A stretch of 64,000 nucleotides of DNA. Origin: Triops longicaudatus (Eukaryota; Arthropoda; Branchiopoda; Notostraca; Triopsidae). The notes beneath the pieces are model-generated. The model did no database searches. It was not told where the DNA came from and was given only the letters and a program-made list of their open reading frames with translations. The stretch covers positions 1 through 64,000 of the forward strand of contig JAGQDJ010000073.1 in assembly GCA_022885665.1 (NCBI GenBank). Reading direction: 5' to 3'. The stretch's first letter is position 1, and each line of letters starts with the position of its first letter. Below are positions 1-10,700 of this stretch, piece after piece. A program made the translations under genes and the position numbers.

Positions 1-57
1 GTTTGTGATGATAAAATTCTAAAGTATTTTGTTAAATGAAATTATCAAATAGCTTAC

Positions 58-882
58 GAGGCAAAGTTGAGTAAACAATAAGCGTATCCTCGTGCTGCGT
101 CACGGTTGCTTTCATAGTATTATGCTTGTTTTCTGTAGTTTCTCCATCCTTCCCGCCGGTTACTTCGCCTCCTATTTCTCTGTAGATAAAAGTTGATACA
201 TTACATACAAAGTGATTGCTTACGGTGAAGTAAGAAATCTATTTAAGGACCTGCAAATGTTAAAGAAGAAAATCTTGGGTTTGTCTTTGAGGCTGGAAAT
301 ATTGTGAATGCTATCAACAATTTCTTGTGTTCCAATTTTTTTCTCATCGTGCGTGAGGAATTTTGAACCGGTCCATTCATCCACAACAATGCCATGACTC
401 ATCACGACTACGATGACTGAATCTGTCGTAGCTACTCTATCTCTGGCATATTTCTCGATCTCATCTAAAGCCCAGAACGTTCCCTACTCAAATATCACTT
501 ATCAGGTAAGCGAGACGCGGGTCAATTGAATTGCGAGGCAAAAGTTACAAAATTCGCAACTAAAGAAAGCCTGAAATGTCTGAGTTAAAAGTGAAGCAAT
601 TACCTTATGTGTCGAGTCGTTTTCGACGTCAACGTTATAACCCAAATCTGCAAGACTTTTCTTTAAGGCTTCCACATCATACTTTGATCCTTTTCTTTGC
701 AGGTTTTCGTCATTTTCAAACGCGTAATTCAGAATCAGTGCTGGGCCACGGATCGTCCCAGGCCCAGCCCACAAACACGGGTAATTCTATCCAAATAAAC
801 GGAATTGGTTGCGTTTACTACTCTTAGCTCCTTCTACACGACTTTGCACGCTAAAATATCATCTTACCAGGTCTGAAGACAT
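58..882 (-). CDS. Caspase-like cysteine protease, 5' part (runs off left edge)
   Basis: Caspases cleave proteins after aspartate, mainly in apoptosis. Exons reading down the minus strand: 868-882 (MSSDL), 604-786, 251-483 and 58-179. All junctions are GT-AG and phases agree; the last donor (CCTC then GTAAGC) points off the window. The p20 part has the RGPALILNY strand, the YDVEALKKSLADLGYNV helix, the catalytic His in VVVMSHG and the catalytic Cys in FFFNICRE. After an acidic linker the p10 part starts at DTLIVYST, matching the usual D-F-L-x-x-Y-S-T. The start at 882 leaves almost no prodomain, as in executioner caspases. The odd point is NICRE where most caspases have QAC(R/Q)G; His and Cys are kept. 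The rest of p10 is outside the window. Confidence 0.85.
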
Positions 883-1293
883 TTTCAAGGAAGGTTTACA
901 CAAACAAACACGTTCAGCCACACAAACGCAGTTTGTGTAACATAAAGCAATCTTTCTCAGTTGCGGTCTACCAAGCCTTCGAAAGGTTTCCTGTATCGCC
1001 TTTTTTGTCTGCTGCGAATTATGAACCGCGGCTTACCTAAATCCAACTTTCATTATGAGCATTTGTTGCACGGTGAAAGCGAAAAAGTTCTATAATGTCA
1101 CAAGTTTTGTTAAAGTTTCTGTGCAGTGGTGAGAAGAACGTAAACAGTATATTACATAAAAACAGGTTTTCAGCATTAATAAAATAGTGAGAGTAAAATT
1201 TATCAAATACCAAAGCAATCCATTGACCTACAGCCGTTCTCGCGTTTCAGCGGTTTGAAAGCGGTTGCAACAAGTGACACCATTTGCCTAGAC
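883..1293. other. Intergenic, upstream of caspase
   Basis: About 410 bp between the caspase start and the hAT relic. It would hold the caspase promoter and 5' UTR. I see no gene, repeat or clear promoter motif here. Confidence 0.5.
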
Positions 1294-1968
1294 CAGTGGT
1301 GCCCAACCTTTTTTCACCCGAGGGCCGCGCGCGACATGATATAAAATCTCGCGGGCCTGAATGTTCCGGTTTTGCCAGAATCATGCCGACGTTAAAAATG
1401 AAATTATGCAGTGATATACAAAGCGTAAGATTCGTTTATAAAGAAAGAAATCATAAGCCAAAAGTAATTGCACTCAGCATTTGATGTCATTTTATTAATG
1501 TTATGTCTGCAGCTGCTTTTCAGAAAACAGTTTTGGAATGTTTGGATCAAATTTCGTCACGTTGATCCTCAGTACAGAATGCAGGTGATCGTCCGTAAGT
1601 CGAGAGCGAGATGCAGGTTTTGCTCTCTCTAGGACCGAAAATGTTTGTTCACACACGTAAGTACTCGCGAAAGTAGTCATCATTCTCTGTCCATGTTTTC
1701 GCAAATTTGGAAATGTTTCTGGTGATAGCTCCGCGTAAAAGTCTGGCAACGCTTTTTAAGGCGTGGGGATTGACATACCAGATCCCATTAGCGCCAGAGT
1801 TAAGGTCTCAAGAAAAGTTTTGCTTTTGAGAAATTATACGGCAAAGAAAGGGCAACCCTGTGGAGGCGAAAGGGTGATGGCACTCTCTGTCCGGTATAAA
1901 CGAGCGGGCCGCATGAGGCACCTTCGCGGGCCGGATGTGGCCCGCGAGCCGTAGGTTGGGCACCACTG
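1294..1968 (-). mobile_element. Internally deleted hAT transposon relic with terminal inverted repeats
   Basis: The left end CAGTGGTGCCCAACC is the exact reverse complement of the right end GGTTGGGCACCACTG. Similarity continues inward through a GC-rich subterminal stretch (GGGCCGCGCGCG on the left, CCCGCGAGCC on the right). These termini are typical of hAT elements. The 675-bp copy keeps only a C-terminal transposase piece on the minus strand. The flanking 8-mers (GCCTAGAC left, CTATAAAC right) match at only four positions, so no clean target-site duplication remains. The element is non-autonomous. Confidence 0.85.
1501..1749 (-). pseudogene. hAT transposase C-terminal dimerisation-domain fragment
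   Basis: An 82-codon open stretch inside the hAT relic. It has the motif order of the hAT family dimerisation region: FPNLRKHGQRMM, then STYVCEQTFSVLERAK, then RSRLTDDHLHSVLRI. This is only the extreme C-terminus of a transposase that is normally about 600 aa. The catalytic part and BED finger are missing, so it cannot encode an active enzyme. Confidence 0.85.
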
Positions 1969-1969
1969 C

Positions 1970-2265
1970 TATAAACATAAGAAAGCACCTCCCTACAAGA
2001 GCCCGTTCTCTTATATGAGGGGTCTCTCTTACATCCGGGTCTTCCGCAAAAACCCCTTTACACACAAATATACACAGTTTTAATGAAATACATTGATAGA
2101 AGAGTTCCAGTAGAACCTATAAACATAAGAAAGCACCTCCCTACAAGAGCCCGTTCTCTTATATGAGGGGTATCTCTTACATCCGGGTCTTCCGCAAAAC
2201 CCATTTTTACGCCAATATACACAGTTTAATTGAAATAAATCGATAGACAAATTCTAGTAGAACCT
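1970..2265. repeat. Two-copy tandem repeat, unit about 148 bp
   Basis: Unit 1 (1970-2117) and unit 2 (2118-about 2265) share TATAAACATAAGAAAGCACC, then a short hairpin AAGAG-CCCGTT-CTCTT and a shared TCTTACATCCGGGTCTTCCG. They diverge mildly toward the 3' end. The hAT relic abuts unit 1. No coding role is apparent. Confidence 0.85.
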
Positions 2266-4374
2266 AAAAGAATCGGAAAGAACCTATCTACTAGAAAATC
2301 TTTTTTCCAAAAAGCCCTTTAAAAGTTTGCCAAATTAAGCACAAAGTTTGTTCATTTTTACTGAAACGAAAAATTTAAAACAATTTCTTCGTCACCACAC
2401 ACTAGACTTTTTGGGAGGTTTTTTGACGTTAACACTGTAACAGTTGGACAAGCTATTTTGCGGTACCAGCTACGGAGAGGAGGAGCTGAGATGCATAACG
2501 TGGGTCAGAAACCGTTTTTTTTTAATAAAAAAAAAAAAGTTTAATTCACTTGTACCTAGTCAGCTGTCAGCAAGCTTTGGCCACTTGCTTCACTGATTGC
2601 CACCAGACCTTCGGAATCAGGAACTGGGTCAAAATCCAAACATTTTGCACAAACACAATTCGACTTGGACACTGCGAATGGACACCGACTTGCAGTTTCT
2701 TATTTTGGACTGTCGAGTTCTTCGATACGGAAAAAACTGACTTCTTCATCCCGTGTCATCAAGTTGCCTTTTGATGAGGAGCCCCACAACGCCTTTACTT
2801 GAGAGGCTGTCATGGCCTTTAACTGAGTTTTGGCAATAAAACGGTCTGTTATTATTCAACGCGCACACGAAGATGTTTTGCTTCTCAAGCCGAACCAAAA
2901 CATAGCACAGCCACCTTGCGGTCAGAATGGCTAAATTGGCGCGACGCTCAAATCTGTTGTCAAGCTTTGAGGATACGTGTGAAAACGGCCAGTTTTGTCA
3001 TCTTGTTTTTCAAATCATCAAATCGAGAACAACCTAGTAAATAAGGTAACTTCAATTATTACATAATTGGCACGAGAACGCCCCAGTCTTGAGTGCATGA
3101 GCCCCAGAAAGACACTCACCAGCAGGGGGATTGAAAACTTTTTAGTGTACGGAAGCCCACTCAATCGCCATCTGTTGATCAAACTGAGTTACACTTGCTG
3201 CAAGCTGTGTTGCTACGGTCCAAAACAAACGAAAACGCTCCTCTAACGTGTGTGGAACGAAAACTTAATTCCTGCAAATGTAATGGAAAGAAATAGCTTG
3301 TTTCCGGCAAATTCCTGGAGTGCATTAACGAATGGACAAGCTAGAAGATGTATCTAAGGTAACGTTTACACTCCTTTCGATTTAATAGTGTAAAATCCTT
3401 AATTATTAGACCTTTAGGAATTGGTGCGGGCAACATTTAGTTGACTATATTTAGACCTCGATTCCAAGTTCTTGTAAACAGCTTTCAACATTTCTTTTAA
3501 AGAACGTAGCATTCTTTGTCAATCGTAAATCATGACACTTCTTTACCAGAGCGTGTAGAACGTGTGACAAGGTGAAAAGCTGTCCCGTGACGTCTTTTCT
3601 TTGATTCAACTTGTTGTCGGGAGTTCAATAAAGGGGCCAAAGAAGGCGAGGTTCCTTTGATTATTACTGAAAGAAGGTCACTGGGCACCTGGCACGAAGC
3701 GCCTCGCTCTATCACCGGGCCCCGGAAATGAACAGCTTTGGTAGCCGGAATGGAGAAATGAGAGAGAACATGAAGTTCTCCCGGGGAATAATGAGCTACG
3801 AAGGTAATTACATACGATCAGACACGTGAGAAAGCGACTACTCTATTCGCTTCCTGAAGATAAGATATCTTCAACGCAGTGAATTCCTGCCAGTTTTCAA
3901 ACAATTGTCAAAAGAAGAATTTTACTCCGAGTCTCAGAAAGTACGTCTAACATCAAGCGTCCAAACGTAATGTACTTATATTTTTAGTAAGTGTAGCACT
4001 TGAGTTTGGAGTCCTAAATAATACAAAAAAGCTGTAGCCGGACGAGTTGAAATAAATAACAGCGACGAAGAATTGTAACTATCGATCTGCAGATTACCTC
4101 AAACGCTTTTTCCTGTCGTTTTTCACGTCCCGGGAATTTCCAGAAACTTATGTTGACATAAACGCGGCCAAGTTTGCTCACTGGTCATGTGATTGATTAA
4201 ACCCTCCCCCCGCCCATTAGCAACCTCCCCACTGATCCTTGGGCTATTCTGTTCCTCTTTTTGTGGTCGTCATGACGACAACCAAGAATTGACTTTACAA
4301 GCTCGTTGGAAATGAATCCAAGGCTCAAAACGCCAGCCAACCTTAGCCTATGACACTCTGATACACCTCACCCT
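2266..4374. other. Intergenic region without a convincing gene
   Basis: Roughly 2.1 kb of mixed composition. On the minus strand around 2550-2850 there are two neighbouring open stretches, one reading CVCAKCLDFDPVPDSEG, separated by a stop. They might be a decayed gene but match no family I recognise. The rest shows no supported feature. Confidence 0.4.
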
Positions 4375-4672
4375 TCATGGGGCTAACGTACACCCCCAAA
4401 TCGCAGCAGGATGCTTCCAGTAAACGAAAAAGTCCCGCCCACCGCGGTTCTTCGGCTTAGTCTTGTCCCAGAATTCCACTACTCCGTCGTTCTCACCTTC
4501 GTCGTTGAACGTTTGAAACCATGGTGGGGTTAAAATCAGAGAATTTTGGGGGTGGGTGGTGGTCAGTACTGGCTGTGGCTCGTGAGTGATCAGATTCCTT
4601 GTCCTTCGCGCGTGTTCTACCTCCTTCGTGGTGCATTGTTCCCTTCCTTCGTAACTTTCACGGACTGTCATA
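4375..4672 (-). CDS. Hypothetical ORF, divergent from rootletin
   Basis: A minus-strand ORF that runs antisense across the rootletin start if read from its first Met (4794). An internal Met near 4672 (MTVRESYEGREQ) gives about 98 codons that avoid the overlap. It ends WKHPAAIWGCTLAP with a stop at 4375. I recognise no domain, and no splice sites are needed. It could be a small gene sharing a promoter with rootletin, or chance coding in the GC-richer promoter region. Confidence 0.25.
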
Positions 4673-4738
4673 ATTGCCCAATTCAGTTGTCTCTCGCTGT
4701 CGTGTATTGGTAACAGTCCGACTCGTAGTAGTCGTAAA

Positions 4739-7700
4739 ATGAATCGAAAGAAAGCGCCCAATCTCGGTACGAGCCGATCCAGTACGGGAATCAACGCTGA
4801 TCATCCCGGAGCTTCAAAATCTTCGAATTCCTCCGCCAAAAGCAGTCGAACTTCGACTCCTACCCCGGCTAGTAAACCCAGTACTGGCATTTTGCCTTCT
4901 AAATCCGGCCAGTCACAGAAAATTAATTCAGAAGTGTCCAGTAGTAGCAGTACTCCGCCTTCACCGCCAGTACCGCCCCTTTTGAAGAAAAAAGGCCCTC
5001 TTAATAAAAAGCCCAGTGCCGATACTTTAGTACCGGGAGGTGGAAACGTGAGTAGCCCTAGAAATGCTGTTCAAGCTAGTAAATCGAGGACAGTGAATCC
5101 ACAATTAGCGCCCAGTCCTTCGACTTCCGTGTCCAGTCGCGCGTTGTCGTTCGAATCTACGCCGGATGTAACGGAATCCGGTGGAGAGAGTGATGATACC
5201 TTGGCTGCCGACACCCAACACCAGGCTGGTACCGATAAAGCTGGTAGTAATCTTAGCAGCGTCCAACGAGTGAAGAAAGAGGCGGAGTTAGGGAGTTTAA
5301 ACTCGCAAAGCTCGGTGGAAGGATCTTCGTTTCCGTTTGGACACCTGAACATGCAGTCCTCGACAGAATCCGAGTCGCTGCCCCACCCTGATCCATTAGC
5401 GACGGTGAATGCACCCAACACGGCCCGATCCCGTGCCCCAATTTACCAGGTTAAACGCCAAATCCCCTTTTTGTATTATCTTGCAGGTTGTTTGCGTCGA
5501 AACGAAGATAAAAAAGGAAAAGAACGGATAATCCGGATACTGACCACTATACTATCGAGGATTTGGTTTGAAATACTAATGGAGATACAAGTATTAGTTC
5601 GAACGTAGATATAGTACTGACATAAGTGTATTCAGTTACACGGAAAATCACCCGCCATAAAAAGGCCATGTATTTGGGGTAAAATAAGGAGGTGGGAGGA
5701 GCAAAGAAAGGCTATTTATGATACGTGGTCAGGGAGGGAGGGTTACCAGTACGTAAAACGAAGCGTGTCAACGTGATTTTAGTTGCGTCTTTCGCATGCT
5801 TATTTACAATGCTAGCATGATAAAGGGCTCTGAGGCGGACCCAAAAGTTGCGGGACGAATTTCTCTAGGACTTGTCAAGCTGATGAGGTTACTGGGAGAA
5901 AAAAATCGGTACACGCGAGAAACTTGTCACGGAAACTGGTGGACTTGTATGATAAATGAGTTGACGAGGGAAAAAAGACGAAAAATTGGACAATTTAAGG
6001 CTTTTCTTTTGGGGCTGTTTATTGGACGAAAATTTGTCACACGTCTACGATATTACCGAATTTTTATAATTTTTTTAAGAAAAATCTATTTTAAGAATCT
6101 TAAAAAATTATTAAAAATGTTTTAAAGATTATTGCAATAGTGATGTTTATTTGTCTGCCTTTTTTTAGTAGAATGAAAATTGATAATTAACTCATTGTTT
6201 TGTGTGATGTAGCGCTTACAAGAAAGTTTGCGCGAAGGAGAAGAAGACGTGAAGCTTTTGGTGGAAGAGGAGGGGAAAAACGTACCTGTTGTCAAGAAAT
6301 TGGTGTCAATCATTACACATCGTTTGGGGTCGCCTTCATTAACGCCATCGCCGGAGTGTAAGTTTTTCTTCTTTGCCCCGTTCGTGAATGTTCAACATTA
6401 CCCAACGAACTCTGACCCGTTTCCTGTGCTATAGCTTATGAGCTTTTGGAGGGGACGAGTTACGGTCAGAAATTTTACGACTTGTGATGAAAATTGCATA
6501 AAAACTCAACTTAAAACCCACAACTTTGGAGACATTTTATAGTCAAGAATAATTTTGCAGTAAAAAAAATAATAATTGCAAAGAATTACGAATTTTAGAA
6601 GAAATATGTGTTAAAGCTTAATTTACTTTTTTTCTGACGTTTTCTTTGTAGTCACATTTTCCCTCAAATAATCGAATTTATTTTCTTTAATAATATTCAA
6701 GCAAGTTCAGCTGATCCATTTTGACAATATCAAAAGGAAATTTTCTATAATAATATTATTTATGAATTTAAAAAAAAAATGTAATGGCGTCCTTGGGTTT
6801 AAGTTTGCTTACTTAAGTGTGTTTGGCTTTTTTGGCTTTAGGTTTGAAGATTAACGGTGACGATCAGCTGAAAGATAGCGGAAGCATTTACGTGACGTGC
6901 CCTGAAATGCCAGACTCGGAAGTTTCCACCGACATTGTGACGCTGTCAGGTATTGGCCGTGAATTGCGCACCAGCAGTCCGCTCGACTACAATGTACCGA
7001 CGCCGGTCTTTGAAGCTAGTGCGATCACGAGCGTCCTTCCAGTCAATGTAAAGCCTTTACACCCTTCCAACACAATGCCTTTCAAACCACAATAACTCTT
7101 GGCGCCCTAACACTTTAAACTTTCGGTGCTACATGTCGATTTGTCATTTCTGCCGTGGCTTTCCTTGTATTTACCTTTTCTTGTTTTATATCATTTTTAT
7201 TGACTTTAACTTGAAAGTATGGACTCAAAGTGGGCATTTTTAGGACGATGAACGAGTGAGTTTACGGAAACAGTTGGCAGCGTGTCAGAAAGATAAACAA
7301 CGCCAGCAACTCGTGGCCCAGAAATTGCAAGAAAAATTGCTCCAACAACGCCAAAGCTACCAACAACTCGAAGAGCAATACGCAGAACTCAGCTTCCTGT
7401 TACAAAATTACGAACGCAACGCTGGTTTGGATAAGAATGCGATGATGCAAAAATTCGTTCAAGAAAAAGAAAGGTATTCCTATTTTTGTCCATTAGTTTA
7501 TCCTCACTTTCAAATTTTTTCTTCAGTTTTTTCATATTCTCATGTTTTCATTTCGTTTGTTATACAATTCATATTACTTTTTGGATGTACATATAATTTC
7601 TTCATATTATTTCGCAGTTTATTTTAATGCCTTGATTTATTTTAGAATTTAATATTTTAGCCTTAAATTTTAAAACTTATTGGTCTTACACTTGTGAATT

Positions 7701-10700
7701 ATTTTTTAATTATTTTTGAAATTATCGAAAATTTATTTACATTGTTTAAACACTGTTTTATCGACCCAGAGCCGATAAGCTGACAGCGTTAAACGAGGAC
7801 TTGAATCAGCAGTTGGAGCGTTGTACGCAAGAAAGCCAGTCTTTGGCCAGTAATTTGCTGAAACTCGACGCCGAGTTGAAAATCAAGGAAGAAGAGTGGA
7901 AATGTCGTGAAGGAGAGCTACAGAAAGAGGCTAAGGTAAGGGTTGTCAATGAATTTCACATTATGGTTTGTACTACGTATGTTAAGCTCCGTTTTCATTG
8001 AATTCTCTCGTTCCCAGGCTTATTACGATCGTCATTACGCGGAACATGAAAAATATACGGCTCTGTGGTGGCAGATCGTTTCTTTCCGCAAAGAGTACTC
8101 GGACATGCAAACCGGGATCGATCGAGACCTCAAAGGGTTTTCACAAGAATTGACTGCTGTGGCCAAATTAGCGCAATCCACTTTCGGAAGCGTACGCAGC
8201 CAAAATACCTGCCCTACTTGCAACGATGGAGTACGTTTTAATATCCAAAATATAAAATCTTTTTAACACGTCGCAAAATAGGGTGTGTTGTAATTTAAAA
8301 GAAAATTTTGGTTTTGTAATTTATTATATTTTTAATATATATTAATTAAATTCAAGTAATTTTCTGTGAGATTTTAGTGCCCAATGCCATCTAGGACGTA
8401 ATTTTTATGTTTATTTAAGATTTTGTAGTTTATATAAGATCTGAATATTTTTTACTTAATTTTAAATATAATAAGTTTTTCCATCTAAAATTTTCTTTAA
8501 AATTATTATTCTTCGAAGTTACGATCATTTTTTAGCGATTATTGTTTCCTAGCATGTCCCTTACCTGGAGTAATGTTAACACGTAACGAGTGTGCGTGTA
8601 CATGCATGTGTAAAGTCAGACAGCCGGGAAAACAGGGAAGGGTGAAAATTGATTTAACCTCGTCTGTAGTTTTCCCACGTTTCCATGGCTATGCCTCCTG
8701 GAAGAAATCACCTTTTGGCCCAGAAAAGTGGATTTTCGTATTATGTTTTACGTCCACGGTGTATGAGATGATGACAGAGATTAAAGTTGATTGGCATCAG
8801 TTTATATAGCCTGGAGGTTTAATGGCCTTTTCAATTGTGGGGTTGATTTTGGGGTTTTTGTCTTCGTGCGTGCGTGTGCGGGGAGCGAAGACGTCGTACG
8901 ACCCTTTGTTAGGGCACTATTGTTGACTTTTGAAGGTTTAGGGAGGGTATTGAGTTATTTCGTGCAGAAATTTAACGTTTTTTAGAGTTATTTTAATTTT
9001 TTATATTCTTATTAGACATTTATTTTATTTATTATTTATTTATTTATTATGTATTTATTATTTATTTATTTATTATGTATTTATTTTTTATTTTATTTAT
9101 TTATTTATTTTTCATACTTTTGCGCTAGTAGAGTAGTGTACGAAGTTAAAGTAAGTTTTTCGGCATAAAGGAATTGAGAATTGCGCAGATTGCTGAATTG
9201 TTAACAGCTTTTAGGTGTTTTGGCATTGTTGTTGATGAAAATGGGGTTTTAATGATTTTGTGTTGAATAGGCGGGAATGGCAGCGTGTTGGGAGAGTTTC
9301 CAGAATTTGCAGGCGGACTTAAACCAAGGTGTGGTGGAAAAGAAGGTCCTGATGGAGAAGATCGATAGTCTGGCGCGGAAGAAAAAGGAGTTGGACACGA
9401 AACTCAATGACAAAGAAGAAGTTATACAGAAAATCACCGAAAGTTTGTCAGAATTGGTGAGCATATTCCGGCAATCTCCGTGTAACATCCTTAAAACGCC
9501 TCAATTTCACTTATTTCATGTGCTTTTCTTCTGTTTTGCAAAATGTCTCGCGTTTACGTTAGTTTATTTATACATATTGTGCTCAGCATAAAAACTTTCC
9601 ATTTAGCGGAAACTTATTAAAGTTAAAATCCAGAAAAAAAACGAGGTATTTTTTTATTATTTTGTTATTTAAAGTCTTTTGCCTTTAGTTTTATTGAGTT
9701 ATGTCCGTTATAATTGCTAACATTTATTTATTTTATTGTTTAAAAATTAATTAAGATTTTTTATTTATTTATTTGTTATTTTTTTCACGATATCCATTTC
9801 TTTTGACAGGAAACGAAGAATGGAATGCAGTCAGGGCAGCTTTCGTTGATGTACCGTGTGCAGGAAGAGTGTATCGCTATGCAATCCGTCTTACGGTCCA
9901 TAAGCCAGCTCCTCGTCGACGACAGTGTCGAAGAATTGGACGAATCTTCCGCAGCTTTGGACGTGCCTCGGTCTCCTTTGCTTCCAAGGTGGGAAGTTCT
10001 TCGACCAACGTCTCACAAATTCAATCTTCTTACTCGACTTTTAGATATTTTTGCCTTTTACTCTCTGGTTCTCATTTAAACCAGTTTTATTACTTAACCA
10101 ACCCAAAGTTTGGCCTCTTAAACCGAAACTCGCACGCAAAGCTCGTAAAAATCCAGTAATTATGCATATACTCGCCGCAGTAACCTCGAAATACCTTGCG
10201 TTGAGGGTTTTAAACCAGATTTTTTCATAAAATTCATATCACGTGGTTTTTTCCTGGAAAAGAACGTATTTAGAGAATAAGAACGAAAGTTTGTTGCGAC
10301 AGTCTTCTAACGGCAGAGAATTGTAACTGATCTATGGGTTCTCGCCACAGTCGTGTTCCTCGGACGCCCCGATCTTCCGCAGCTCCTCCCAATGCGGGTG
10401 ATACCGCCCCAGGAGGCGTGTCCAAACTGGCCGAAGGCACACACCAAGCAGTAGTAGCAGCATTGTTCCGCAGAAAGCAGCAAGTCCAAGAACTTCAAGT
10501 AATAGAAAGATTCCAAAACCGCAAGAAATCACTTTACAATTATAAACTCTGTTCTTCAAGCGAAATTAACTAGAATTTTAACTTCAGCGCAGAAATTTTG
10601 ATTTTTTTCCGAATTTTTGTGTTAATAGATTGGAAATTTCTTGTCGTAAACATTTTAAATTTCTATCTTTTAGCTCAATGCCAAGTAAAATAGTAAAAAA

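Noticed and set aside
2550..2850. Minus-strand open stretches with CVCAKCLDFD
   Set aside because: Interrupted by a stop, unmatched to any family and with no clear splice sites.
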